DNA of 64,000 bases. Origin: Mycobacterium sp. E183 (GTDB lineage: Bacteria > Actinomycetota > Actinomycetes > Mycobacteriales > Mycobacteriaceae). Made by a program: the position numbers and the translations under genes. The notes below the pieces were generated by a model, which had not been told where the DNA came from, did not search any database, and saw only the letters and a list, made by a program, of their open reading frames with translations. Position 1 is the first letter of the stretch, and each line of letters begins with the position of its first letter. This document shows positions 52,866 through 61,320 of the stretch, in pieces. Location of the stretch: contig NZ_LZJN01000191.1 in assembly GCF_001667735.1 (NCBI RefSeq), positions 62,001 through 126,000 on the forward strand, in the 5' to 3' direction.

Positions 52866-53492
52866 TCAGCTTGGCGGTCTCGGGAGCCACGCGCTGCTTC
52901 GTTTGCCTCGCTCATGGCTGAATCCCCGCACGACATACGCTCGGACGAAGTCGGCCACCGCGTCGTCATCCACGTCGAGATAGGGTGACGGGGTTGTGAA
53001 CAAAGACAGCAGGATTCGTGCAAACCACTCCGACGCCGATCGAACGTCGAGGTCGTTGCGCACCTCACCGGTCAGCCTCGCCGCGGAGATGTATGGCGCG
53101 AGAAATTCACCGCATTCCCGCACTAGGGTCGACGCGTTCTTGGTCAACATCAAGTTGACCTGTTCTTCGTCGAAATATGACTCGTGCTCCACCACCCGGC
53201 GGGCTTGGGTAACGAAAACCGCTGCGCGGACCAGCTTTTCCTCCAGGGTGCTGCCGCCGTCGCGGTCAATCGCCTTTGCCAGCTTGCGATAGAAGCTTTG
53301 TGACGCCTCCTCCGCGCAAGCCTCGACAATCGTCTCCTTGTCCCGGAAGTATTCGTAGAACGTGCTTCTGGACACGTCGGCGGCGCGTGCGATGTCGACG
53401 ATCGTCGTCTTGCGCAAGCCGCGCGTTCGGAAGCAGGCGAACGCGGCCGAAATGAGCGCCGCTCGGGTGTCGACCGCGGTAGCCTGCGTCAT
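52866..53492 (-). CDS. TetR-family transcriptional regulator
   Basis: 208 aa. N-terminal TetR HTH with TTIVDIARAADVSRSTFYEY and FRDKETIVEAC, then a helical ligand domain. It lies 21 bp downstream of the Ltp2-like gene, at the end of the igr-like operon, and converges on the IclR gene. It is the closest candidate to bind the 29-bp inverted repeat at 59727-59755 that governs that operon. Confidence 0.9.
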   Translation of the reverse strand: MTQATAVDTRAALISAAFACFRTRGLRKTTIVDIARAADVSRSTFYEYFRDKETIVEACAEEASQSFYRKLAKAIDRDGGSTLEEKLVRAAVFVTQARRVVEHESYFDEEQVNLMLTKNASTLVRECGEFLAPYISAARLTGEVRNDLDVRSASEWFARILLSLFTTPSPYLDVDDDAVADFVRAYVVRGFSHERGKRSSAWLPRPPS

Positions 53493-53513
53493 CGGCTTTC
53501 CTCGCCTGCGTGC

Positions 53514-54683
53514 TCAGTGATCGGGGGCGAGAATCAAGCCACTGGTGGGAACGCCGGTGCCCGACGTGACCAGCACGTGTTCGACGTTGTCCACCTGATT
53601 GTGCGACGTGCCGCGCACCTGACGGACGCCCTCGGTGATGCCGTTCATGCCGTGGATGTATGCCTCGCCCAGCAGGCCGCCGTTGGTGTTGATCGGCATG
53701 CGGCCGCCGAGTGACAGCTCGTCGACCGAGACGAAGTCCTTGGCCTCGCCGCGGCCGCAGAAGCCGAGTTCCTCGAGTTGGGTGAAGACGAAGGGCGTGA
53801 AGTGGTCGTAGAGGAACGCCGTCGAAATATCTTGTGGTTTAAGGCCGGAATCCCGCCACAGTTTGTCGCCGACGACGCCCATCTCCGGCAGCCCGGTGAT
53901 GTCCTCGCGGTAGTAACTCGTCATCACCTCGCCGTCATGGGCGGCGCCCTGGGCGGCGGCCGTGATGACGGCGGGCGGCTTGGCCAAGTCTCGTGCCCTC
54001 TCGACGCTGGTCACCACCATGGCAACGCCGCCGTCGCTTTCCTGACAGCAGTCGAGCAGTCGCAACACCGGCTCGATGATCCATCGTGATTGCTGGTGTT
54101 GCTCGAGGGTGATCGGCTTCCCGTAGAACCACGCATCGGGATTCCTCGCGGCGTGCTTGCGGTCGATGACGGAGATCTTGCCGAAGTCCGCGTTGGTGAC
54201 GCCGTACGTCGTCATGTAACGGTGGGCGTGCAAGGCCACCCAGGCGGCCGGCGTCATGAAGCCGAACGGCGCGTAGGGCGCCATCCACAGCGGTGTCACG
54301 CCCGGCTGGCGGCCGGCGCCGCCGAAGCGGAAGCCGGAGCGCTCGTTGAAGGCTCGGTAGCACACCACCGCTTTTGCCGCTCCGGTCGCGACCGCCATGG
54401 CGGCCTGCATGACGGTGCCGGCCGCCGCGCCACCGCCGTGCGGAACCCGGGTGAAGAACGTCAGTTCCCGGATGCCGACGTTGCGGGCGACCTCGATCTC
54501 CTCGTTGTCGTCCACGCTGAAGGTGACCATGCCGTCGATGTCCGCGGGCGTCAGCCCGGCGTCGCGGATCGCGGCGAGCACCGCCTCGCACGCCAGTTGC
54601 ATCTCGGTGCGGCCCGATTCCTTGGAAAACTCGGTCTGTCCGATACCGGCCAGCGCGGCTTTACCGCCGATACCGTCGCTCAT
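53514..54683 (-). CDS. Ltp2-like steroid side-chain aldolase (thiolase superfamily)
   Basis: 389 aa thiolase-fold protein close to Ltp2 (Rv3540c, 386 aa). Tyr292 in FLYDHFTPF and Tyr342 in GEAYIHGMNG are 50 residues apart, like the Tyr294/Tyr344 pair that replaces thiolase chemistry in characterised Ltp2 aldolases. Ltp2 releases propionyl-CoA from a hydroxylated side-chain CoA thioester by retro-aldol cleavage, in complex with a DUF35 protein. That partner is encoded 1.6 kb upstream (56259). The start overlaps the ChsH1-like stop (ATGA). The substrate need not be cholesterol-derived. Confidence 0.85.
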   Translation of the reverse strand: MSDGIGGKAALAGIGQTEFSKESGRTEMQLACEAVLAAIRDAGLTPADIDGMVTFSVDDNEEIEVARNVGIRELTFFTRVPHGGGAAAGTVMQAAMAVATGAAKAVVCYRAFNERSGFRFGGAGRQPGVTPLWMAPYAPFGFMTPAAWVALHAHRYMTTYGVTNADFGKISVIDRKHAARNPDAWFYGKPITLEQHQQSRWIIEPVLRLLDCCQESDGGVAMVVTSVERARDLAKPPAVITAAAQGAAHDGEVMTSYYREDITGLPEMGVVGDKLWRDSGLKPQDISTAFLYDHFTPFVFTQLEELGFCGRGEAKDFVSVDELSLGGRMPINTNGGLLGEAYIHGMNGITEGVRQVRGTSHNQVDNVEHVLVTSGTGVPTSGLILAPDH

Positions 54684-55132
54684 AAGTCCACACCGTGGAG
54701 CAGGCTGAGCACCGCGGTCCCGGAGACGTGGTCACCGAGGCTGTTGGTGCCTTTGAAGGTGACCTCGACAAGTCCTTCGCGGTCGGTCTGGGACTTGTCC
54801 GTGACCGAACCAGTGAACCGGAGCGGATCATTCGGGTATGCGGGTACGCCGAGGCGGATGGACAGTTTCCTGATCATCGCCTCCGGGCCCGCCCAGTCGT
54901 GCAGGAATTTCACGCAGAGACCATTGGTCGTGAGGATGTTCAAGAAGATGTCTTTCGATCCTTGGGAGTTCGCGAAATCGCGGTCGTGGTGAACCGGCAT
55001 GTAATCACGGGATGCGATGGCCCCGGCGACGATCAGCGTGGTGGTCACCGGAACATCCAGCGGGGCGACTTCGTCACCCACATTGATCGAGTCCCACGCC
55101 AGCGTGGTGGTGCGATCGGCGGTGGAGGTCAT
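54680..55132 (-). CDS. MaoC-like enoyl-CoA hydratase subunit, ChsH1-like
   Basis: 150 aa single hot-dog domain. SRDYMPVHHDRDFA supplies the hydratase Asp and His, and GSKDIFLNILTTNGL and RLGVPAYPNDPL are close to Rv3541c (ChsH1). In the igr system ChsH1 pairs with ChsH2 to hydrate the side-chain enoyl-CoA; ChsH1 carries the catalytic residues. The partner here is likely the MaoC protein at 56672. I set the start at ATG 55132, overlapping the ACAD stop (ATGA). Confidence 0.86.
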   Translation of the reverse strand: MTSTADRTTTLAWDSINVGDEVAPLDVPVTTTLIVAGAIASRDYMPVHHDRDFANSQGSKDIFLNILTTNGLCVKFLHDWAGPEAMIRKLSIRLGVPAYPNDPLRFTGSVTDKSQTDREGLVEVTFKGTNSLGDHVSGTAVLSLLHGVDL

Positions 55133-56238
55133 CTGCTTCCTTCCGGGTAGGTCGCGCCCAGGCGGGCGAGCTGGAGGGGGGCCGCGCCCAGGGAGAGCTC
55201 GATCTGCTTGCCCCACAGAAAATATCGGTGGAGCGGGTAAGTGACGTCGATGCCAATGCCGCCGTGGACCTGCTGGGCCGACGCCACGACCCGCGCTCCG
55301 GCTTCAGCCGCCCAGAACTTGGCGATGGCGGCCTCGCGCGTCGCGGGCCGACCCTCGGCGATCAGCCACGCGGCGTGCCAGGTGGTCCACCGGATCGCCT
55401 CGACGTCGATGAATGCATCGGCCAGCCGTTGCTGCACGGCCTGGAACGAGCCGATGGGTCTGCCGAACTGCTCGCGTTCGCCGGTGTAGGAAGCGGCGAT
55501 CTTCAACGCGCGTTCGGCGACGCCGAGTTGCATCGCGCACAAACCGACCAGTGCCCTGGTGTACAGCGAGCCGACCGCGTCCGCGGCGCCACCCCCGTTG
55601 AGTCGATGCCCCACGACGCCAGTCAGTTCGACATCCGCGTAGGGCTCACCGTTGGTGGTCGCCACCGGCGACACGGTGACGCCGTCGGCCGCCGCATCGA
55701 CGACGAACAAGGCCGGGCCGTCGTCGGCTTGAGCCGAAACCACGACGGCTTCGGCAAGCTGCGCCGCCGGTACGAGCTCCTTGCTGCCGTCGAGGGTCCA
55801 GGCGTCGCCGTCGGCGCGCGCGGTTGTGCGTGGCGCGGTCGGGTCGGAGTTGCCCTGTTCGGCGAGCGCGGCTGTGAGGATCGTGCTGCCGTCCACCACT
55901 CCCGGGAGGTATCGCTCGTGGATAGCCGAGTCACCGTGTCGCGCAATGGTATCCGCGCCGAGCAGGAGGGTCGCGTAGACGGGCGCGGGCGCAACGCTCC
56001 AGCCGACCTCGGCGAGTAGCACGCCGAGCTCGAGGAAGCCGCGTCCGCTGCCGCCGACGGACTCGGGCAGCGCGATGCCCAGCAGGTCCGACGAAGCGAG
56101 TTCGCGCCACAGCGCTTCGTCGTGGCGAACCTCGCCGGATTCCAGGTCGGTCAGAGCGTCGGGGGTGGCGCGGTGCTCGAAGAGTTGACGGGCCACCTTG
56201 CCGACCGTCTCTTGTTCTTCGGTGAAGGTAAAGTCCAT
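55129..56238 (-). CDS. Acyl-CoA dehydrogenase, FadE28-like (ChsE-type) subunit
   Basis: 369 aa. Begins MDFTFTEEQETVGKVARQLF, with the C-terminal ACAD helices GEREQFGRPIGSFQAVQQ and HGGIGIDVTYPLHRYF. Short ACADs of this kind form alpha2beta2 heterotetramers with a FadE29-like partner to dehydrogenate side-chain acyl-CoAs of steroids. The partner is probably the ACAD at 57237. Start at ATG 56238; a longer in-frame extension overlaps the DUF35 gene and is not coding. Ends in an ATGA overlap with the ChsH1-like gene. Confidence 0.86.
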   Translation of the reverse strand: MDFTFTEEQETVGKVARQLFEHRATPDALTDLESGEVRHDEALWRELASSDLLGIALPESVGGSGRGFLELGVLLAEVGWSVAPAPVYATLLLGADTIARHGDSAIHERYLPGVVDGSTILTAALAEQGNSDPTAPRTTARADGDAWTLDGSKELVPAAQLAEAVVVSAQADDGPALFVVDAAADGVTVSPVATTNGEPYADVELTGVVGHRLNGGGAADAVGSLYTRALVGLCAMQLGVAERALKIAASYTGEREQFGRPIGSFQAVQQRLADAFIDVEAIRWTTWHAAWLIAEGRPATREAAIAKFWAAEAGARVVASAQQVHGGIGIDVTYPLHRYFLWGKQIELSLGAAPLQLARLGATYPEGSR

Positions 56239-56258
56239 GCTCGCTTGATGCCTCGTTG

Positions 56259-56672
56259 TCAGCGCGCGGGCCGGAACTGGTGCAGCACCAGCTCTTCCCC
56301 GCTCGGGATGGCTTCGAAATTCTCGTAGAAAACCTCGACGGGCAACCCGACCTCGATGGCGCCGGGCTCGATTCCGCACAGGTTCGACACGATGCGAACT
56401 CCTTCGTCGAGCTCGATCAGGGCGACCACGTAGGGATATTGGAGGAACGGCAGCGGAGGATATTGCGGCATGACAAAGCTGTAAACCGTTCCGCGGCCGG
56501 TCGATTCGACGGAATCCCAGTTGAGGGACTGGCAGTTCCCGCACATCGGGCGCGGGGGCACCCGCAGGGTCTTGCAGTCCGTGCACCGCTGGATCAGCAG
56601 CTTGTGGTCCCGAAGGCCCGACCAGAAGAATTCGGTGTCCGGACTGATCGACGGAGCGAGTCTGGTGGCCAT
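56259..56672 (-). CDS. DUF35 OB-fold/zinc-ribbon protein (Ltp2 partner, C-terminal domain of ChsH2)
   Basis: 137 aa. N-terminal rubredoxin-like zinc ribbon CTDCKTLR...CGNCQS, then an acyl-CoA-binding OB-fold (GRGTVYSFVMPQYP, PYVVALIELDEGVRIVSN). In Rv3542c this domain is fused behind a MaoC domain in one polypeptide. Here it is a separate gene whose ATG overlaps the MaoC stop (TGATG). DUF35 domains hand the CoA substrate to the partner thiolase/aldolase, here probably the protein at 53514. Confidence 0.86.
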   Translation of the reverse strand: MATRLAPSISPDTEFFWSGLRDHKLLIQRCTDCKTLRVPPRPMCGNCQSLNWDSVESTGRGTVYSFVMPQYPPLPFLQYPYVVALIELDEGVRIVSNLCGIEPGAIEVGLPVEVFYENFEAIPSGEELVLHQFRPAR

Positions 56673-57220
56673 CAGTTTCCCGTCTTGAACCGCAGGGTGC
56701 GGAACCGCTGGCGGCCGATCACCTCGCCGTTCTGGTCGCGATAGGTGGTGATCCAGGTGACGAAGTAGCCGTGGCCCATCGCCGTCTTCTTCTCGTCGGA
56801 GATCGTCTCGAAAACCGTTTCGGCGGTGATCTCGTCGCCCACCCGTGGGTAACGCTCGAGCTCGAACTCGGAGTTGGTGGCGACCGTGCCGGTGTAGCCC
56901 GCATCGGTCAGGAACTGCAGCGGATTCTCCTTGAGCTCGACGGGGACTCCGCCACGCTCGTGAATGCCTGCGAGCTTGGGTGGCGCCATGGTCCACGACT
57001 GCAGCATCACCGGAGGCGAGACGAGGCCACCGTAGCGAGAGGAGGAGGCAAACTCCGGATCCAGATAGGCGGGGTTCATATCGTCGAGCGCGTACGCCCA
57101 ATGCCGAATCATTGCCGCATTCACGGGATCCGGCGCCTTGACCGGCTGTCCGGAACTGATGGGTCTACCGATGAGCGCGTCGAGGCGCTCGCGCAGCGGG
57201 TCCTTCGTTGTTTCGGTCAC
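56672..57220 (-). CDS. MaoC-like hydratase subunit (N-terminal domain of ChsH2)
   Basis: 182 aa. Begins VTETTKDPLRERLDALIG; hot-dog fold with ALDDMNPAYLDPEFA. The usual catalytic His after the NP is Tyr, as expected for the non-catalytic ChsH2-type subunit. The start is GTG 57220, with AGAGGAAGG 8 nt upstream. An in-frame extension to 57445 lies inside the ACAD gene. The stop overlaps the DUF35 start. A truncated copy of its 5' end exists at 45912-46001. Confidence 0.85.
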   Translation of the reverse strand: MTETTKDPLRERLDALIGRPISSGQPVKAPDPVNAAMIRHWAYALDDMNPAYLDPEFASSSRYGGLVSPPVMLQSWTMAPPKLAGIHERGGVPVELKENPLQFLTDAGYTGTVATNSEFELERYPRVGDEITAETVFETISDEKKTAMGHGYFVTWITTYRDQNGEVIGRQRFRTLRFKTGN

Positions 57221-57236
57221 GGCTCGTACCTTCCTC

Positions 57237-58424
57237 TTAGGATGCGCCGGCCCGCATGTCGCGCGGCGCGCGCGGCATCCCCAGGCCTGCCATGGCGATG
57301 ATGTCGCGTTGAAGCTCGTTGGCCCCGCCGCCGAATGTGTTGATGACCGCCATGCGATATGCGCTCTCCAATTCGCCCTTGAGTGGAGCCGCCGCGTCCT
57401 TGCGCGTACCGGCCTGGCCGACAACCTCGAGCAGTTCGCGGGCAACCTGCTGCGTGAGCTCCGTGCCGAACACCTTTGCCGCGGAAGCCTCGCCCATGCC
57501 GAGTGCGCCGGCGCTCATCGTCGAGTTCACGCGCAAATTGAGCAGTCGGTAGGCCGCGACCTGCGCTTCCACGCGGGCCAGCGCCTGCTGCGCCCAGGGC
57601 TTGTCGATGACCATGCCGTCGTCCAGCGGCGTCGTCGACGCCCATTTGAGCGTCTTGTTGAACAGCGGTTCCAGGGCGCCGAGGTTGCCGAGCGCGGCGC
57701 GTTCCAGATTCAGCTGGTTCGTCACCAACGTCCAGCCCTGGTTCTCGCCGAGCACGATGGCGCTCTCGGGTACCCGGACGTCATCGTAGAAGGTGTAATA
57801 CGTCGACACACCCGGCATGGTGTGTAAAGGCTTCCAGGAGAACCCCGGCGAGTCGGTCGGCACGATGAAAAGGGTTATCCCCTTGTGCTTCTTCGCGTTC
57901 GGGTCGGTACGGGCGGCCAGCCAGATGTAGTCGGCGAACTCGGCCCCGCTGGTGAACATTTTCGAGCCGTTGATGACGAACTCGTCGCCGTCGCGCACCG
58001 CCGTGGTGCGCAGCGACGCGAGATCGCTGCCGGCCCCGGGCTCCGAGTAGCCGATCGCAAATTCGACGGTGCCCTTGAGGATGGCGGGCAGAAACTTGGC
58101 TTTCTGCTCCTCGGTGCCGTACTGAATCAGCGTGGGCCCCACGGTGTTGAGCGTGATCATCGGCAGCGGGGCGTTGACCCTGCGGGCCTCTTCCGAGAAG
58201 ATGTACTGCTCCAGCGCGGTCAGGCCGCCGCCCCCGAATTCAACCGGCCAGGCGACGCCGAGCAGACCGGCCTCGCCGAGCGCGCGCCTGCATTCGGCGA
58301 TCGCGGCGCCTCCCTCCGTCAGGTTGGCGACGGCGGCTCTGCGCTCCGGCGTCATCACCGCTTCGAGGCGGGTCCGGTAGTCCTTCCGAAGCTGTTCCTG
58401 TTCGGGTGTGTAGTCGAAGTCCAT
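57237..58424 (-). CDS. Acyl-CoA dehydrogenase, FadE29-like (ChsE-type) subunit
   Basis: 395 aa. Closely follows FadE29: TLNTVGPTLIQYGTEEQKAK, FAIGYSEPGAGSDLASLRTT, ADYIWLAARTDPNAKKHKG and the terminal FGGGANELQRDIIAMAG. It probably pairs with the short ACAD at 55129. It introduces the 2,3-double bond in a CoA-bound side chain and passes electrons to ETF. The start overlaps the P450 stop (TGATG). Confidence 0.9.
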   Translation of the reverse strand: MDFDYTPEQEQLRKDYRTRLEAVMTPERRAAVANLTEGGAAIAECRRALGEAGLLGVAWPVEFGGGGLTALEQYIFSEEARRVNAPLPMITLNTVGPTLIQYGTEEQKAKFLPAILKGTVEFAIGYSEPGAGSDLASLRTTAVRDGDEFVINGSKMFTSGAEFADYIWLAARTDPNAKKHKGITLFIVPTDSPGFSWKPLHTMPGVSTYYTFYDDVRVPESAIVLGENQGWTLVTNQLNLERAALGNLGALEPLFNKTLKWASTTPLDDGMVIDKPWAQQALARVEAQVAAYRLLNLRVNSTMSAGALGMGEASAAKVFGTELTQQVARELLEVVGQAGTRKDAAAPLKGELESAYRMAVINTFGGGANELQRDIIAMAGLGMPRAPRDMRAGAS

Positions 58425-59620
58425 CAGCCGCTCGTTCCCAGTCGTACCGGCATGCTCTTCACGCCTGGCGTCATGGTGGCGCGCAGTCGCGTCACGTCGC
58501 CGGTGAGTTCGATCGACGGATACGTTCCCAAGAGCACCTCGAAGAACACTCGAGCCTCCAGCCGGGCCAGCTGGGCACCAAGGCAGGCGTGCTCACCCGC
58601 ACCGAATGCGATGTGGGGGTTCGGGTTACGCGTGATGTCGAAGTCTTCGCTGGTAGGGCCGAAGATTTCTTCGTCGCGGTTGGCGGCGCCGTAGAGCATG
58701 ACCACCGTGTCGCCCGCCTTGATCTGCTGGCCGCGGATCTCGACGTCCTCGGTGGCGCAGCGGGCCATGTGGGTGACCGGGCTGGTGAATCGCAGCATCT
58801 CCTCGACCGCGCAGGGCAACAATTCCGCCGGGTTCGACCGCAGTAGCGCGAACTGATCGGGATGGTCGATCAACGCCAGCGTGCCCAACGCGATCAGATT
58901 GCGGGTGGTTTCGTTGCCGGCGACCAACAACAGGAACGAAAAATTCAGCAGGTCCGCGTCGCTGAGCTGCTCACCGTCGACCTCGGCCGCCGCCAAAATG
59001 CTCAGCAGATCGTTTTGCCCGCTGACCTCACCGGATCGGCGAGCCGCGATGAGCTTGGTGAAATATTCGTAGAGCTCACCGAGCGCGACGAGGTGATCCA
59101 TCTCGATGTCCGGATCGGCGGTGCCCACCGCCGCGTCGGACCACGTCCGAAACTTTTCCCAGTCCTCGGTCGGGGCCCCCAGCATCTCCGCGATCAACCG
59201 CGTCGGCAGGGGTGACGCGATGTCCTCGGCGAACTGCTGGGTCTTTGCCGGGTCGATGTTGTCCACTATGCCGCGCACGATCTCGCGCACCTTGGGTTCG
59301 AGCAGCTGCACCTGGCGGCGGGTGAAGCCGGAGTTGATGAGCTTGCGAAGCTGCCGGTGGCGTGGGGGATCGGTGAAGATCAGGTTGCCCTCCTGAACGG
59401 GTTCGGGTTGGGCGGGATCCGGTATCGAGATGCCCTTCGTCGATGAGAAGGTCAGTGGGTGGCCGGAGACATAACGAATGTCCTCGTACTTCAACAGCGC
59501 CCAGAACTTGGTGACGTCATTCCACACGACGGGCGTGGTGTTGCGAAGCTCTCGGTAGACCGGGTACGGATCGCCGGCGTAGAAGTCGGGTGAATGCAAT
59601 GGGACAGTAGTTGTGGGCAC
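58424..59620 (-). CDS. Cytochrome P450 heading the igr-like operon
   Basis: 398 aa. I-helix VAGNETTRN (Asn-Glu in place of Ala-Glu), ExxR EEMLR, and heme loop FGAGEHACLG with Cys near residue 346. It occupies the place of cyp125 in the M. tuberculosis igr operon, where the P450 oxidises the terminal side-chain carbon; this protein is not close enough to CYP125 for me to transfer the name. The start is GTG 59620, preceded by GAGGAAGG at 6 nt. Confidence 0.88.
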   Translation of the reverse strand: MPTTTVPLHSPDFYAGDPYPVYRELRNTTPVVWNDVTKFWALLKYEDIRYVSGHPLTFSSTKGISIPDPAQPEPVQEGNLIFTDPPRHRQLRKLINSGFTRRQVQLLEPKVREIVRGIVDNIDPAKTQQFAEDIASPLPTRLIAEMLGAPTEDWEKFRTWSDAAVGTADPDIEMDHLVALGELYEYFTKLIAARRSGEVSGQNDLLSILAAAEVDGEQLSDADLLNFSFLLLVAGNETTRNLIALGTLALIDHPDQFALLRSNPAELLPCAVEEMLRFTSPVTHMARCATEDVEIRGQQIKAGDTVVMLYGAANRDEEIFGPTSEDFDITRNPNPHIAFGAGEHACLGAQLARLEARVFFEVLLGTYPSIELTGDVTRLRATMTPGVKSMPVRLGTSG

Positions 59621-59726
59621 CGCATGCCTTCCTCGACACCGAGCTTGCTTCGGACAGATTTGAGAAGAATGTCCGTTTCCATGGTGTCTACAGTAGGCCC
59701 GGGCCATCTGTCAATCACGGCGTATA

Positions 59727-59755
59727 TGACCGGAAATTCCGTTAATTGCCGGTCA
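59727..59755. promoter_or_regulatory. 29-bp near-perfect inverted repeat, operator candidate
   Basis: Left arm TGACCGGAAATT (59727-59738), 5-bp spacer, right arm AATTGCCGGTCA (59744-59755). The arms pair at 11 of 12 positions. It lies in the divergent region between the igr-like operon (start 59620) and the aldehyde dehydrogenase (start 59857). The size and symmetry suit a TetR dimer pair. The TetR protein at 52866 is the likely binder, by context only. Confidence 0.72.
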
Positions 59756-59856
59756 GGGCGCTGCAGCGGGTTGTGTACACACTGCCAAAGTATGTATGTT
59801 CTCGTAAGGCGCCGCCCGCATCGCGCCGCGAGCAAGCAGTCAGGGAAGGCAGGCGG

Positions 59857-61320
59857 ATGATGGCTGGGTCTCGTTCCCTCCTCGAGGCTGAGGGGCACTA
59901 CATCGACGGGCGGTGGACCGACCCGGACAGCGGGCGCTACGACGTCACGAACCCCGCGACCGAAGCGGTGATCGGAACGGCGCCCGACGCCAGCGTTGAC
60001 CAAGTTGCGCAGGCGATCGGCGCCGCGAGAACGGCCTTCGATACGGGTCCGTGGCCGGCGGCCGAGCCCGCCGAGCGTGCGCGGTGCCTGCAACAGCTCA
60101 GCGACGCGTTGCTGGCCAGGGGAGAGGAGATCTACGACCTCGCGCAGGCCGAGTGGGGCTGTACCGCAAACGAGCGGCTGATTCACGTCGACGGACCGGT
60201 CTTCATGATGGGACACGCGGCCGAACTGGCAGTCGAACCCGCCGAGGCGCCCTTGGACGCGTGGGGTGCCGCGGGCACCACGCTGTTGCGCTACGAACCG
60301 CTCGGTGTGGTGGCGGCGATGACGCCGTGGAACTTCCCGCACACCCTCAATGTCATGAAATTGGGAGCGGCGCTCGCGGCCGGAAATACGCTCGTGCTCA
60401 AACCGTCCCCGCTGACGCCCCTTGCCGGGCTCGCCCTCGCCCGGGTCGTCCACGAGGACACCGACATCCCCCCGGGTGTGGTCAATGTGGTCACCCCGAA
60501 CAGCCTCGAGGCCAGCAGAAGCCTGACCTTGGACCCCAGGGTCGACATGGTCAGTTTCACCGGCAGCTCGGTCGTGGGCCGCGACGTGATGGCGGGCGCG
60601 GCGACGACCATGAAACGAGTTCTGCTGGAATGCGGCGGAAAGTCGGCGACGATCCTGCTTCCCGACGTGGACGTCACCGACGAATTGATGGAGCGCCTGC
60701 TGTTCGAGGGCTGCACGATGCACGCCGGGCAGGCCTGCATCCTCAACAGCAGGCTGCTGCTGCCGGACGCGATCCACGACGACGTGGTGGACCGGCTCGC
60801 CGCGCTGGCCCGCGCGGTCGTGATCGGCGATCCCGTCGATCCGGCGGTCACCATGGGACCGCTGATAAGCCGCGAGCACCTCGACCGCGTCGAGGGCTTC
60901 GTCAAACGCGCTGAGGCCGACGGTGCAACCGTGGTGGCCGGGGGAGCCCGTCCGAAAGACCTGAACAAGGGCTTCTATTTCGAGCCGACGATACTCACCG
61001 ATGCGTCGGCCGAGTCCTACATCGCGCAGGAGGAGGTGTTCGGACCCGTCCTGACGGTGTTGCGGTACCGCGACGACCACGACGCGGTGGCGATCGCCAA
61101 CAACTCGGCCTACGGGCTAGGTGGCGCGGTTTGGGGACGTGACGTCGACCGTGCCGTGGGCATCGCCCGCCGGATCCGGACCGGGCAGGTGTCGATCAAC
61201 GGCACCATCCCCGGGGACGCACCGTTCGGCGGCTTCAAGCAGAGCGGGATCGGCCGGGAGGGCGGTGTGATGGGACTGCGGGCCTACATGGAGCCGAAGG
61301 CCATCGGGATACCGGCGTGA
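59857..61320 (+). CDS. NAD(P)-dependent aldehyde dehydrogenase
   Basis: 487 aa ALDH. General-base Glu in LECGGKS, catalytic Cys in HAGQACILNSR, cofactor segment TPWNFPH, and the C-terminal FGGFKQSGIGRE. The start is at ATG 59857 (a second ATG follows at once), with AAGG upstream; the longer frame from 59746 would cross the operator. The stop overlaps the CoA-transferase start (GTGA). It probably oxidises the aldehyde produced by P450/ADH steps to the acid that the CoA-transferase then activates. Confidence 0.9.
   Translation: MMAGSRSLLEAEGHYIDGRWTDPDSGRYDVTNPATEAVIGTAPDASVDQVAQAIGAARTAFDTGPWPAAEPAERARCLQQLSDALLARGEEIYDLAQAEWGCTANERLIHVDGPVFMMGHAAELAVEPAEAPLDAWGAAGTTLLRYEPLGVVAAMTPWNFPHTLNVMKLGAALAAGNTLVLKPSPLTPLAGLALARVVHEDTDIPPGVVNVVTPNSLEASRSLTLDPRVDMVSFTGSSVVGRDVMAGAATTMKRVLLECGGKSATILLPDVDVTDELMERLLFEGCTMHAGQACILNSRLLLPDAIHDDVVDRLAALARAVVIGDPVDPAVTMGPLISREHLDRVEGFVKRAEADGATVVAGGARPKDLNKGFYFEPTILTDASAESYIAQEEVFGPVLTVLRYRDDHDAVAIANNSAYGLGGAVWGRDVDRAVGIARRIRTGQVSINGTIPGDAPFGGFKQSGIGREGGVMGLRAYMEPKAIGIPA

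Noticed and set aside
59621-59856. KstR-type operator search (AAC-N2-GTT core) before the igr-like operon
   Set aside because: No convincing match seen by eye; only the unrelated 29-bp inverted repeat is present.
59491-61080. 529-codon frame on the - strand opposite the ALDH
   Set aside because: Shadow of the aldehyde dehydrogenase; it also crosses the operator and the P450 start.
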